A DNA stretch of 64,000 nucleotides from JALYOK01 sp963840785 (GTDB lineage: Bacteria > Pseudomonadota > Gammaproteobacteria > Burkholderiales > JALYOK01): contig CAWJAF010000008.1 in the NCBI GenBank assembly GCA_963840785.1, positions 77,277 through 141,276 of the forward strand. The letters are read 5' to 3'. The position numbers were made by a program, and so were the translations under genes. Each line of letters begins with the position of its first letter. Within the stretch, counting starts at the first letter, position 1. Positions 37,917-46,520 of this stretch are shown here, piece by piece. The notes below the pieces were generated by a model that saw only the letters and a list, made by a program, of their open reading frames with translations, had not been told where the DNA came from and did not search any database.

Positions 37917-39197
37917 ATGAAGAAAAATCGTAAAGTATTGTTGATTGCGTTCCATTACCCGCCGGTAAAGGGAAGTAGCGGTGTTCAGCGCACGCTGAAA
38001 TTCTCTGCCTATTTGCGTGAAAATGGTTGGGAGCCGATGGTGCTAACCATATCACCACGCGCCTATGCGCAAATCAGCGACGATCAAATGGCGGAGATAC
38101 CCGACGGCATGGTGGTCGAGCGTGCATTCGGCCTGGATACCGCGCGGCATCTTGCCATTGGGAAGCGCTATTTTGGCTGGTTGGCGCAACCGGATAGATG
38201 GATAAGTTGGTGGCCAGGTGCGGTCTGGCGCGGCATGTCCATGATTAGGCGCCATCGACCTGCGGTAATTATGTCGACCTATCCGATCGCAACCGCACAC
38301 CTGATTGGCCTGTCCTTGCAACGCCTGAGCGGATTGCCATGGGTCGCCGATTTTCGCGACTCAATGACCGAAACCTACTATCCTCGGGACCCACTGACCT
38401 GGCGTATTTATCGGCGCATCGAAGAATCCGCAATTCGACGTTGCGCTCGTGTTGTATTAACAACTCAAGGTACGCGAGACATGTACGCAGCACGTTATCC
38501 GGAAAAGCCCGCATCGCATTGGTCGGTGATTGAGAATGGCTTTGACGAAGAGAATTTTCGCAATGCCGAATCGGGATTTGAGAAAAAATCGCTCGGCCGG
38601 GTCGATCAAATCACACTCATTCACAGCGGCGTACTTTATCCCGAAGAGCGTGATCCTAAACCGTTTTTTGCTGCATTACGGGCACTCAAGGACAGCGGGG
38701 AAATTTCCGCCGACCGTTTGCAAGTGGTGTTACGTGCAACCGGCAGTGACCCGCTTTACCACTCGTTGTTGAGCGAGTTCGGCATTTCCGATATTGTAAA
38801 ATTGGCACCAATCGTCACCTATCGCGAAGCACTGCAGGAAATGATGTGCGCGGATGGTTTACTGCTTTTCCAAGCGGGAACATGTAATCACCAAATTCCC
38901 GCTAAGCTTTATGAATATCTGCGCGCGGGCCGTCCCATTTTCACGTTGACCGACCCGGTCGGAAATACGGCTGAATCGCTGCGTAGTGCCGGGGCGTTAG
39001 ATATCGTTAACATTGCTGACGCAGTCGAGATTACCACCGGGTTGCGGGGGTTTCTTGAAAGGCTGCGTGCCGGCCGCGCCAAAGGTGCCCAACCGGAAAC
39101 CGCGAATCTTCATTCGCGCCGATCCCGTACGCGCGAACTTGCTGTGTTGCTGGACGAGGTTATCAGCGGTAATTCTGTATCAAAGAACCCGCACTGA
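37917..39197 (+). CDS. Glycosyltransferase (GT4-like, polysaccharide biosynthesis)
   Basis: 426 aa GT-B fold. N-terminal acceptor domain MKKNRKVLLIAFHYPPVKGSSGVQRTLKFSAYL, and C-terminal nucleotide-sugar side with FQAGTCNHQIPAKLYEYLRAGRPIFTLTD, including the E of the EX7E-type region. It follows hydrolase 1 after a 76-base gap and likely contributes to the same exopolysaccharide. The last ~30 residues are Arg-rich and not conserved-looking. Confidence 0.85.
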   Translation: MKKNRKVLLIAFHYPPVKGSSGVQRTLKFSAYLRENGWEPMVLTISPRAYAQISDDQMAEIPDGMVVERAFGLDTARHLAIGKRYFGWLAQPDRWISWWPGAVWRGMSMIRRHRPAVIMSTYPIATAHLIGLSLQRLSGLPWVADFRDSMTETYYPRDPLTWRIYRRIEESAIRRCARVVLTTQGTRDMYAARYPEKPASHWSVIENGFDEENFRNAESGFEKKSLGRVDQITLIHSGVLYPEERDPKPFFAALRALKDSGEISADRLQVVLRATGSDPLYHSLLSEFGISDIVKLAPIVTYREALQEMMCADGLLLFQAGTCNHQIPAKLYEYLRAGRPIFTLTDPVGNTAESLRSAGALDIVNIADAVEITTGLRGFLERLRAGRAKGAQPETANLHSRRSRTRELAVLLDEVISGNSVSKNPH

Positions 39198-39211
39198 TTC
39201 TCTGCGGGTTC
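39185..39211 (+). terminator. Hairpin at the end of the glycosyltransferase gene
   Basis: Perfect 9-bp stem GAACCCGCA/TGCGGGTTC with a 9-base loop that includes the stop codon. No T-run follows, so termination efficiency is uncertain. Confidence 0.5.
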
Positions 39212-39277
39212 TCACCTATACGCCTCAATTTTCAATTGCGCCATTGGTACGTAAAAGCGAGAACCAATAGTTAACTT

Positions 39278-39895
39278 CTATTTCTTCTCGGTGAGTGCTT
39301 TTACAATTTCACCCAACTGCTTCAACTGCTCCTGATCTGCCGCGCTAACATTCTCAGAACCTTTGCAGCGAGCGTCAGTGCGTTGCAGCGCGCCAAACAT
39401 TTCACGCGTCACCGGAATCGGATCGCAGCCACGATCGTTCTCGCAGACGAAATCGAATTCGGGTTTAGCTTTGACGTGGCAGGCAAAACAATTCAGACCG
39501 AAGCGGTTGTTGACCTCGGCGAAACCACGCGTGAAAATTTTCTGGCCTTCCTTGGTAATATCGATCCAGAAAAATTCCCAATCCTTCGTCGCCGGGCTAA
39601 AGCCCTTGTTGTGCTTGACCATCACTTCGTTCGGCATGATTTGCAGCACCGATCCGGCCGGATAATCACCCGTTCCGGCGTTTGCGACCTTTACCGTCTC
39701 GGCGACATCGCCGAGTAAATTATCGACATAAAAATGTTTCACCGACGTCATCTCGGTGATGCACTTGAACGAATTGTCGTCGACTTTGATCTGGCCGGGA
39801 TTGTCGGCAGCGTTTGCATACCCTGCGAATAATAGGGCGAGTCCCCAGCGGGCGAACACTGATTGAGCCTTGGGCTTTGCCAATGATGGGTTCAT
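39278..39895 (-). CDS. Cytochrome P460-family protein
   Basis: 205 aa, exported (signal-like GLALLFAGYANA). P460 fold segments SVKHFYVDNLLGD, YPAGSVLQIMPNEVMVKHNKGFSP, and a haem-c site CFACH near residue 137. P460 cytochromes carry a Lys-crosslinked haem and oxidise hydroxylamine or handle NO; I cannot identify the crosslinking Lys with confidence. It is alone, not linked to nitrification genes in view. Confidence 0.85.
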   Translation of the reverse strand: MNPSLAKPKAQSVFARWGLALLFAGYANAADNPGQIKVDDNSFKCITEMTSVKHFYVDNLLGDVAETVKVANAGTGDYPAGSVLQIMPNEVMVKHNKGFSPATKDWEFFWIDITKEGQKIFTRGFAEVNNRFGLNCFACHVKAKPEFDFVCENDRGCDPIPVTREMFGALQRTDARCKGSENVSAADQEQLKQLGEIVKALTEKK

Positions 39896-40002
39896 ATTAC
39901 TTCTCCTTTTTGCGGTTGGGTTTGTTACGCCAAGTTCAATCGAACCGAATGGTTTCGAACCACCGAGCGCGCATGCAGTATACAGTATTCAACCCAGATA
40001 GG

Positions 40003-40075
40003 CGCATTCGAGCAAGCCCGAGAGGCTTATGGATACTGGCTTGCAGGCCATACTACGCCACGACCCGCGCAGAAT
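40003..40075. repeat. Dispersed intergenic repeat copy (minus orientation)
   Basis: The minus strand reads GTATGGCCTGCAAGCCAGTATCCATAAGCCTC, a good match to the window consensus. It lies upstream of the cytochrome P460 gene. Confidence 0.6.
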
Positions 40076-40106
40076 AAGGATCCTAGCGCAATAGTAGGGG
40101 AAGTAA

Positions 40107-40580
40107 CTACCTACTGGCTATTTCGGGATTCTTCGAGGTGACTCGCGCAACGCGCGGAATCATTCCAATGATTAGCGTTATTCCGCCGAGAATACCGACC
40201 AACATGTCTTTCATCGTATCGAACAATCCGCCCTGGGAATGGCCGCCAAAATAACGATCATTGATAAACTCTGCGAATTCCCAAAACACCGTCGCGGCGC
40301 ATGTGGCAAAGAACACCAGCAGCACATGGGTCACAGGATGGAACGGGCCTAGGAGTTTGAGTCGTGACCCGTTAATCGATGTGCGGTGAAAGAAAAACGC
40401 AATCACCATCCCACCCAAAAAATGCATCGGAATGTCGATCCCCGGAAAGACTCGATAGGAATCAAATACTCGCGACATCAAGACATGCAAGCTGAAGACC
40501 GCGATAGGTGCCCAGCCCGATTCCAGGATCGATCGAATAATCCATTGATGAATCGATGATGAAGCGCGATGGGTTTCCAT
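40107..40580 (-). CDS. Integral membrane protein of unknown function
   Basis: 157 aa with four likely membrane segments (WAPIAVFSLHVLMSRVF, MHFLGGMVIAFFFH, HVLLVFFATCAATVFWEFAEF, MLVGILGGITLIIGMIP). DIPMHFLGG and FWEFAEFINDRYFGG...DTMKDMLVGILGG resemble the DUF2238/VanZ-like superfamily. Ends 10 bases before the ybeY stop region on the same strand, so possibly part of the miaB-phoH-ybeY transcript. Confidence 0.7.
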   Translation of the reverse strand: METHRASSSIHQWIIRSILESGWAPIAVFSLHVLMSRVFDSYRVFPGIDIPMHFLGGMVIAFFFHRTSINGSRLKLLGPFHPVTHVLLVFFATCAATVFWEFAEFINDRYFGGHSQGGLFDTMKDMLVGILGGITLIIGMIPRVARVTSKNPEIASR

Positions 40581-40590
40581 ATGGTTTCCT

Positions 40591-41064
40591 TCAATTGCCG
40601 TAGGGATTCGCGATTCTCATGCGCGCAAGCAATGCAACTTCATGCCGCTCCATGACTTCAGCGTCCGCGTTGGTTTCGTGATCGTAGCCTTGCAAATGCA
40701 ACACACCATGAGTAACAAGATGCGCGTAGTGATGACGCAATACCTTGCGCTGCTGGCGCGCTTCTCTAGCAACAATCGGCGCGCACAGCACGATATCGCC
40801 GAATAGCGCGCCGCTCGCTGACTGATCGTAAACGAAGGTCAGCACATTGGTGGCATAGTCTTTATTGCGGTAGGTTCGATTCAGTTCACGCCCTTCTTTC
40901 GCGCCGACGATACGTAAAGTGATCGTCGCATCGCGCTCTAAGGCGGCGCTGACACAACGACGCAACTGGGAGCGCGATGGAACACGCGGCTCCTCAGTGG
41001 CAAACTGAACGGCGAGGGAAAGCTTAGGGGCTTGTTGAAACTTAGGCTTGACTGCCCTTGGCAT
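40591..41064 (-). CDS. ybeY: Endoribonuclease YbeY (rRNA maturation)
   Basis: 157 aa from the ATG at 41064; the frame extends to 41178 but that part lies within phoH. Zn-binding motif HGVLHLQGYDHE (HxxxHxxxxxH) is intact. YbeY matures 16S rRNA 3' ends and takes part in ribosome quality control. It overlaps the phoH 3' end by 23 bases. Confidence 0.92.
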   Translation of the reverse strand: MPRAVKPKFQQAPKLSLAVQFATEEPRVPSRSQLRRCVSAALERDATITLRIVGAKEGRELNRTYRNKDYATNVLTFVYDQSASGALFGDIVLCAPIVAREARQQRKVLRHHYAHLVTHGVLHLQGYDHETNADAEVMERHEVALLARMRIANPYGN

Positions 41065-42016
41065 GTCGCTCGTAGGCGTTGACAATCGCTTGCACGATGG
41101 GGTGGCGCACGACGTCTTCCGATTGGAAAATCGTAAAGGCAATCGCCTCGATATCTTGCAGGACATTGCGCGCATCAATCAGGCCGCTCTTCTGGCCACG
41201 GGCTAAGTCAATCTGCGTAACGTCGCCGGTGATGACGGCCTTAGTGCCGAAGCCGATGCGCGTCAAAAACATCTTCATTTGTTCCGGCGTCGTGTTTTGC
41301 GCTTCATCGAGAATGATGAAGGAATGATTCAACGTGCGCCCACGCATGTAGGCAAGCGGGGCGATTTCGATAGTACCGCGCTCGAACAATTTGTCGACTT
41401 TCTCGAAGCCCATCAAATCGTATAGCGCGTCGTATAACGGCCGCAAGTAAGGATCGACTTTTTGTGCCAAATCGCCCGGCAAAAACCCGAGTTTTTCTCC
41501 CGCTTCGACTGCGGGTCGTACCAATACTAAGCGCTTCACTTTATCGCGCTGCAAGGCATCGACAGCGCAAGCGACGGCCAGGTAAGTTTTGCCCGTGCCA
41601 GCAGGGCCGACGCCGAACGTAATGTCGTGAGCTTGAATATTATTTAGATACTGAATTTGACGCGGCGTACGTCCGCGCAAATCACCGCGGCGCGTAAGCA
41701 ATATTGGCGCTTGCAAATTTTCGCTGGCCTCAGGCGGGGCGGCCGAGACTTCGATCAAATGCAATTGCACGTCTTCCGCATGGAGTTCGCGCGTTGCCAC
41801 TTGATAAAGGGCGAGCAACACTTTTTCTGCTTTGGCCACGCCGTCGGCAGAGCCATCAACCTGAAAATTTTCCCCGCGCCGGGTGATGTTTACCTTAAGC
41901 GACGCCTCGATTTGCCGAAGGTGTCCGTCGAGCGGCCCGCACAGATAGGCGAGCCGTTGATTATCAACAGGGGTAAAGCTCAGATCGATCGGCAACGATT
42001 GAACTGCGGCTTTCAA
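41042..42016 (-). CDS. ybeZ: PhoH-like ATPase (YbeZ)
   Basis: 324 aa. N-terminal KH-like domain, then the ATPase with Walker A GPAGTGKTYLAVACAV and Walker B FIILDEAQNTTPEQMK. Works with YbeY in RNA metabolism. Starts 4 bp before the miaB stop (ATGA-type overlap). Confidence 0.93.
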   Translation of the reverse strand: MKAAVQSLPIDLSFTPVDNQRLAYLCGPLDGHLRQIEASLKVNITRRGENFQVDGSADGVAKAEKVLLALYQVATRELHAEDVQLHLIEVSAAPPEASENLQAPILLTRRGDLRGRTPRQIQYLNNIQAHDITFGVGPAGTGKTYLAVACAVDALQRDKVKRLVLVRPAVEAGEKLGFLPGDLAQKVDPYLRPLYDALYDLMGFEKVDKLFERGTIEIAPLAYMRGRTLNHSFIILDEAQNTTPEQMKMFLTRIGFGTKAVITGDVTQIDLARGQKSGLIDARNVLQDIEAIAFTIFQSEDVVRHPIVQAIVNAYERHAKGSQA

Positions 42017-43341
42017 TGCAACACTAGTTCGCCGCGCAACGAATGCGGCATAGCGGAGATGATTTTTACTTCGGCGAATTGACCAATCAAGCGTGGCTGG
42101 CCAGGCAAATTAACGACACGATTGTTGTCAGCTCGCCCGAAAAGTTCGTCGGGATTTTTTTTCGCCGGGCCTTCGATCAATAGCCGCTGGACTGAGCCAA
42201 CCATTTTATCGCTGTACGATTTTGACAGTGCTTCGATTTTGCTTTGCAAACGCTGCAAGCGTTCGAGCTTTAATTCGCGCGGCACAGCGTCCTCAAGATC
42301 GGCAGCCGGCGTGCCGGGACGCGGGCTGTATATAAAGCTATAGCTACCATCAAAGCTAACGTCGTCGACCAATTTCAGCGTCGCTTCAAAATCCTTTTCC
42401 GTTTCGCCCGGAAAACCGATAATGAAATCAGACGATATGGAAACGTCAGGCCGCGCAGCACGCAGTTTTCGAATGATGGATTTGTATTCCAACGCCGTAT
42501 AACCGCGCTTCATCGCCGCCAGAATCGAATCGGAACCCGATTGCACCGGCAAGTGCACTTGACTCACGAGCTGTGGAATTTTTTCGTAAGCATCAATCAG
42601 CCGCTGAGAAAATTCACGCGGATGTGAGCTGGTGTAACGAATGCGTTCAATACCGGGCATTGCGGCGACGTAATCGAGCAAGTGCGCGAAATCAGCGATC
42701 TGGCCGTTTTCTATTTTGCCGCGATAGGCGTTCACGTTCTGACCGAGCAGTGTGACTTCTTTTACCCCGCGATCGGCGAGGTCCGCCACTTCCGTCAATA
42801 CGTCTTCGAAGTTGCGCGAGACTTCTTCCCCGCGCGTATACGGCACAACGCAAAAGCTGCAATATTTGCTACAGCCCTCCATGATCGACACAAACGCCGT
42901 CGGGCCTTCAATGCGGGCCGGCGGCAAGTGATCGAATTTTTCAATTTCGGGAAACGAGATGTCAACTTGCGCGCGGCCCGATTGGCGGCGCTTGGCGATC
43001 AAGTCCGGCAAGCGATGCAATGTCTGCGGTCCGAATACCAAATCCACATACGGCGCGCGGCGGACAATTGCCGCGCCTTCTTGACTGGCGACACAACCAC
43101 CGACGCCGATAATCAAATTGGGATTGAGTTGCTTCAAATGTCGAACGGTACCTAAATCGCTAAACACTTTTTCCTGTGCCTTCTCGCGCACCGAACAAGT
43201 GTTAAACAAAATCACGTCGGCATCTTCCGGCGAATTAGTTTTTTCCAACCCCTCAGAAGCGTGCAATACGTCGGCCATTTTGTCCGAGTCGTACTCATTC
43301 ATTTGGCAGCCAAAGGTTTTGATGTAGAGCTTTTTGGCCAT
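42013..43341 (-). CDS. miaB: tRNA-2-methylthio-N6-dimethylallyladenosine synthase
   Basis: 442 aa radical SAM methylthiotransferase that modifies A37 of tRNAs reading UNN codons. N-terminal cluster Cys in FGCQMNEYDSDKM and FNTCSVREKA, and GVGGCVASQEG; radical SAM CxxxCxxC in GCSKYCSFCVVPYTRG; C-terminal TRAM-type domain. First gene of miaB-ybeZ-ybeY. Confidence 0.95.
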   Translation of the reverse strand: MAKKLYIKTFGCQMNEYDSDKMADVLHASEGLEKTNSPEDADVILFNTCSVREKAQEKVFSDLGTVRHLKQLNPNLIIGVGGCVASQEGAAIVRRAPYVDLVFGPQTLHRLPDLIAKRRQSGRAQVDISFPEIEKFDHLPPARIEGPTAFVSIMEGCSKYCSFCVVPYTRGEEVSRNFEDVLTEVADLADRGVKEVTLLGQNVNAYRGKIENGQIADFAHLLDYVAAMPGIERIRYTSSHPREFSQRLIDAYEKIPQLVSQVHLPVQSGSDSILAAMKRGYTALEYKSIIRKLRAARPDVSISSDFIIGFPGETEKDFEATLKLVDDVSFDGSYSFIYSPRPGTPAADLEDAVPRELKLERLQRLQSKIEALSKSYSDKMVGSVQRLLIEGPAKKNPDELFGRADNNRVVNLPGQPRLIGQFAEVKIISAMPHSLRGELVLH

Positions 43342-43344
43342 GGA

Positions 43345-43677
43345 CTACTTTTGAATCGTCACAACTTCGCCCGGCGCGAGTAACCATAACTCGTGGAGAA
43401 ATCCCGTTTGAGGTTCGAGTTTGTATACGACTTTTGCGCCGGCTGGCAGTATCGCCGGCAAAATGATGCTATTGCTCTGATCACGAATGAGAGCGCCGGG
43501 TGATAATCGATAGGTCTGTGAACCTATCTTGACAAACGGTCGCTCAAATTCATTTAGCGTGCCACGCTTAGAAATAGGCGGGAAATCGCGCGAATACGTG
43601 TGCCCGACTAAAAAAAGACTTAGCAACACAGAAAATACGAGTGTACGCACGCCGGAACGGAGTTTTAAGTCTATCAA
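43345..43677 (-). CDS. Small exported hypothetical protein
   Basis: 110 aa with a signal peptide (TLVFSVLLSLFLVGHTYS). The mature part ISKRGTLNEFERPFVKIGSQTYRLSPGALIRDQSN... looks like a small beta-barrel or SH3-like domain. I do not recognise a characterised family. It sits 3 bases upstream of miaB on the same strand and may be the first gene of that operon. Confidence 0.65.
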   Translation of the reverse strand: MIDLKLRSGVRTLVFSVLLSLFLVGHTYSRDFPPISKRGTLNEFERPFVKIGSQTYRLSPGALIRDQSNSIILPAILPAGAKVVYKLEPQTGFLHELWLLAPGEVVTIQK

Positions 43678-43713
43678 CGTGAGTGCGAATCCAATATCTG
43701 CGTTAGGAAAGCG

Positions 43714-43790
<77 letters not shown>

Positions 43791-43834
43791 GCGTTATCAA
43801 AGCCGTAGATTATCCCTTGGCAATGGCGGTTCTG

Positions 43835-44641
43835 TCAACGAAAGCCCAGCACGTCTTGCATGTCGTACAGGCCCGAGGATTTGCCGGATAAAAAGCGCGC
43901 CGCGCGTAAAGCGCCCTGCGCAAATGTCGCGCGGCTTGATGCTTTGTGGGAAATTTCAATGCGCTCGCCGATGCCGGCGAACATCACGGTGTGATCGCCG
44001 ACGATGTCCCCGCCACGCATCGTTGCAAATCCGATGGTCGATGGATCACGCTCGCCGGTGACGCCTTCACGTCCGTATACGGCGCACTGTTGCAAATCAC
44101 GTCCGAGTGCTTTCGCGACGACTTCACCCATGCGCAACGCGGTACCCGACGGCGCGTCGACTTTGTGACGATGATGGGCTTCGACGATTTCGATATCGTA
44201 CCCTTCGGATAACACGCGCGCAGCCATATCCAATAATTTCAAACAGACATTCACACCAACACTCATATTCGGCGCAAAGACGATGGCGATATCGCGGCTC
44301 GCCTCGGAAATAATTTGCTTTTGCTCTTCGGTAAATCCCGTCGTGCCGATGACGAGTTTGGATTTTTTTGCGCGGCATATTTTCAGGTATTCCAAGGTCC
44401 CTTCCGGCCGGGTGAAATCGATCAAGACGTCGTTAGGTTTCAGTGCGCTCGCAAAGTTATCGGTAATTGCAACACCTGTCTTGACGCCCAGCGCTTCACC
44501 CGCATCGCGGCCCAGCACAGGGCTGCCGGACATTTCCAGCGCGCCAGACAATTGCAAATCATTTGATTGGCGGAGTAACTCGATGAGCGTTCGACCCATG
44601 CGCCCGCCGCTGCCCGCGACGCAGACATTGAGCGCACTCAT
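43835..44641 (-). CDS. dapB: 4-hydroxy-tetrahydrodipicolinate reductase
   Basis: 268 aa NAD(P)H-dependent enzyme of lysine/diaminopimelate synthesis. N-terminal GSGGRMGRTLIELL, VIGTTGFTEEQ, and the active-site HHRHKVDAPSGTALRMGE. The start overlaps the bamE stop by 4 bp. Confidence 0.95.
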   Translation of the reverse strand: MSALNVCVAGSGGRMGRTLIELLRQSNDLQLSGALEMSGSPVLGRDAGEALGVKTGVAITDNFASALKPNDVLIDFTRPEGTLEYLKICRAKKSKLVIGTTGFTEEQKQIISEASRDIAIVFAPNMSVGVNVCLKLLDMAARVLSEGYDIEIVEAHHRHKVDAPSGTALRMGEVVAKALGRDLQQCAVYGREGVTGERDPSTIGFATMRGGDIVGDHTVMFAGIGERIEISHKASSRATFAQGALRAARFLSGKSSGLYDMQDVLGFR

Positions 44642-45036
44642 TTGGTTTCGGCAGGGACTTGTGCTTCAGGCTCGGCGGTGGGCAATTCCGGCTCGGCCAT
44701 CGGTGCGAGTACCGGCACACCATCACCTACCATACGGGCTAATTTTTCTTCCTCAAAAATCAGTGCGACATGATTTTGCTCGGACATTTTGCCGCGTTTA
44801 TTCAGGTAATGAACGTAATCCCAGCGGTTGGCATGAAACACATCGTTCACTAGGGGTGTACCGAGAATTTGCGCCGCCTGGTTTTTTGACATGCCGGATT
44901 TGAGTTTCGCGAGGGCTTCTGCGCTGACGATATTGCCCTGCTGAATGGGCAATTTGTAAGGCGTCAGCGCGCTACAGCCGGCAGCGAAAATAAGGATAAC
45001 AATCGGCACTAAGTGCTGAAGAAAACGGATCGGCAT
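44638..45036 (-). CDS. bamE: Outer membrane assembly lipoprotein BamE
   Basis: About 132 aa from the ATG at 45036. Lipobox IFAAGC, then QQGNIVSAEALAKLKSGMSKNQAAQILGTPLVND, the SmpA/OmlA core. Part of the BAM complex for outer-membrane proteins. Divergent from fur, coupled to dapB. Confidence 0.92.
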   Translation of the reverse strand: MPIRFLQHLVPIVILIFAAGCSALTPYKLPIQQGNIVSAEALAKLKSGMSKNQAAQILGTPLVNDVFHANRWDYVHYLNKRGKMSEQNHVALIFEEEKLARMVGDGVPVLAPMAEPELPTAEPEAQVPAETK

Positions 45037-45111
45037 GGCGTATTCGCGCATTGGCGAGCAAAGATGATGGATAGCGCATTATAATGGTGAAAACTCTCGG
45101 AAGCGATGATC

Positions 45112-45543
45112 ATGAGCGAGCCCAAAGATTTAAAAGATATGGGACTGAAGGCGACGTTGCCGCGCCTGCGAATTCTCGATCTATTCGAAAACACGGACGT
45201 GCGTCACCTCACGGCCGAAGATGTCTATCGCCTGCTAATGAAAGAAGGTGTGGATATCGGCCTGGCGACCATCTATCGCGTGCTGACACAATTTGAGCAA
45301 GCCGGACTGTTAGTGCGCCATCATTTTGAAAGTGGCAAAGCGGTTTACGAATTAAACCAAGGCGGTCATCACGATCATTTGGTTTGTTTGCAATGTGGCC
45401 GCGTCGAAGAGTTCATCGACGAAGAAATCGAAAAACGGCAAAAGAAAATCGCGAAGGAACGTGGCTTCGAAATTCATGACCATTCATTGCATTTGTACGC
45501 CGATTGCATAAAGACCGGCTGTCCGTACAAAACCATGCCGTGA
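45112..45543 (+). CDS. fur: Ferric uptake regulator
   Basis: 143 aa from ATG 45112 (an ATG two codons earlier is possible). Winged helix GLKATLPRLRILDLFENTDVRHLTAEDVYRLL, metal site GGHHDHLVCLQCGRVEEFIDEEIEKRQ. Iron-dependent repressor. Divergent from bamE-dapB, the betaproteobacterial arrangement. Confidence 0.95.
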   Translation: MSEPKDLKDMGLKATLPRLRILDLFENTDVRHLTAEDVYRLLMKEGVDIGLATIYRVLTQFEQAGLLVRHHFESGKAVYELNQGGHHDHLVCLQCGRVEEFIDEEIEKRQKKIAKERGFEIHDHSLHLYADCIKTGCPYKTMP

Positions 45544-45548
45544 TCGCA

Positions 45549-45935
45549 ATGCAAAAATTTGCTGGCGTGTTGTTTTGCTGCGTGATTGGAGCGTTCTTGG
45601 TCATCGCCGCCAATTTCGCTGGCGCGCGCGATTCGGGACATGAATCCGCGAAAGCTTCATTCTCGAGCATCGCTGTGGCGAATCTTCCGCCCGAAGGCCA
45701 GGCGACACTGCAGCTCATCAAAAAAGGCGGGCCGTATCCCTATCGTAAAGACGGTTCCATTTTCGGCAATCGCGAAAGAAATCTACCGCGTCAATCGCGC
45801 GGCTACTACAAGGAATACACCGTCAAAACGCCAGGCGCTAACCATCGTGGTGCGCGTAGAATTGTCGCTGGCGAGGTTGGCGAATACTATTACACAGGCG
45901 ATCACTACAATACCTTTCAACGCATTGTGGAATGA
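45549..45935 (+). CDS. Exported guanyl-specific ribonuclease (barnase/N1-like)
   Basis: 128 aa with a signal peptide (GVLFCCVIGAFLVIAA). The C-terminal half YPYRKDGSIFGNRERNLPRQSRGYYKEYTVKT...GARRIVAG...YTGDHYNTFQRIV matches microbial guanyl RNases; the catalytic Glu (YYKEYTV), Arg (GARRIV) and His (TGDHYNTF) are all present. Followed at once by a barstar-like gene, which would protect the host from it. Confidence 0.85.
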   Translation: MQKFAGVLFCCVIGAFLVIAANFAGARDSGHESAKASFSSIAVANLPPEGQATLQLIKKGGPYPYRKDGSIFGNRERNLPRQSRGYYKEYTVKTPGANHRGARRIVAGEVGEYYYTGDHYNTFQRIVE

Positions 45936-45949
45936 GGGAATCTCTGATC

Positions 45950-46399
45950 ATGAAATCATTCAGCACCTTGTTGGAAGACCGCACCAAACCCGGGGTTTAC
46001 CTGCTAAAAACTATGCCGCCAGTCAAGGATTTAGAAAAACAAGCCAGGACAAAAGGCTTTTTGTTCTTTCATCTTGAGGGCAAGAAAATCGAGAAAAAAG
46101 AACAATTTTTAAATCACGCCGCGTTAGCCATGCATTTTCCGGATCACTTCGGCAACAATTGGGATGCGTTAGAAGATTGTCTAACCGACCTATCTTGGTT
46201 TGAAGAAGGGAAAGCAAAAAACGGTTACGTGATCCTTTTCGATCACTTCGATCCATTCGCTGATCATCATGAAAGCCAACTCGAAACCGTCGTGGAAATT
46301 TTTCAGTCCGCGACAGAGTATTGGCACGATCAGGGCAAAGCGATGTTTGTATTTCTACACGGCAAGGGCGGTACTGAGTTGGAGCTGAAGTCGATTTAG
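45950..46399 (+). CDS. Barstar-family ribonuclease inhibitor
   Basis: 149 aa from the ATG at 45950. Barstar core HFGNNWDALEDCLTDL (the Asp-rich helix that fills the RNase active site). Longer than Bacillus barstar (90 aa), with extra N- and C-terminal parts. Gene order RNase then inhibitor, 14 bases apart, supports a toxin/inhibitor pair. Confidence 0.85.
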   Translation: MKSFSTLLEDRTKPGVYLLKTMPPVKDLEKQARTKGFLFFHLEGKKIEKKEQFLNHAALAMHFPDHFGNNWDALEDCLTDLSWFEEGKAKNGYVILFDHFDPFADHHESQLETVVEIFQSATEYWHDQGKAMFVFLHGKGGTELELKSI

Positions 46400-46520
46400 G
46401 GACGCTCTGACTTATCTGGAATTCCAAGCGTAACAAAACGCGAGTACCGCAGGGATGCGACTAAATCAGATTACATCTACACTTCCGTAGAAATAGCGCC
46501 ACTTAAAAACTTTACTAAAC

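Noticed and set aside
40107..40580. Exosortase or VanZ assignment for this membrane protein
   Set aside because: Exosortase catalytic Cys/Arg/His motifs are absent and it lies with the ybeY unit, so only a general membrane-protein call is kept.
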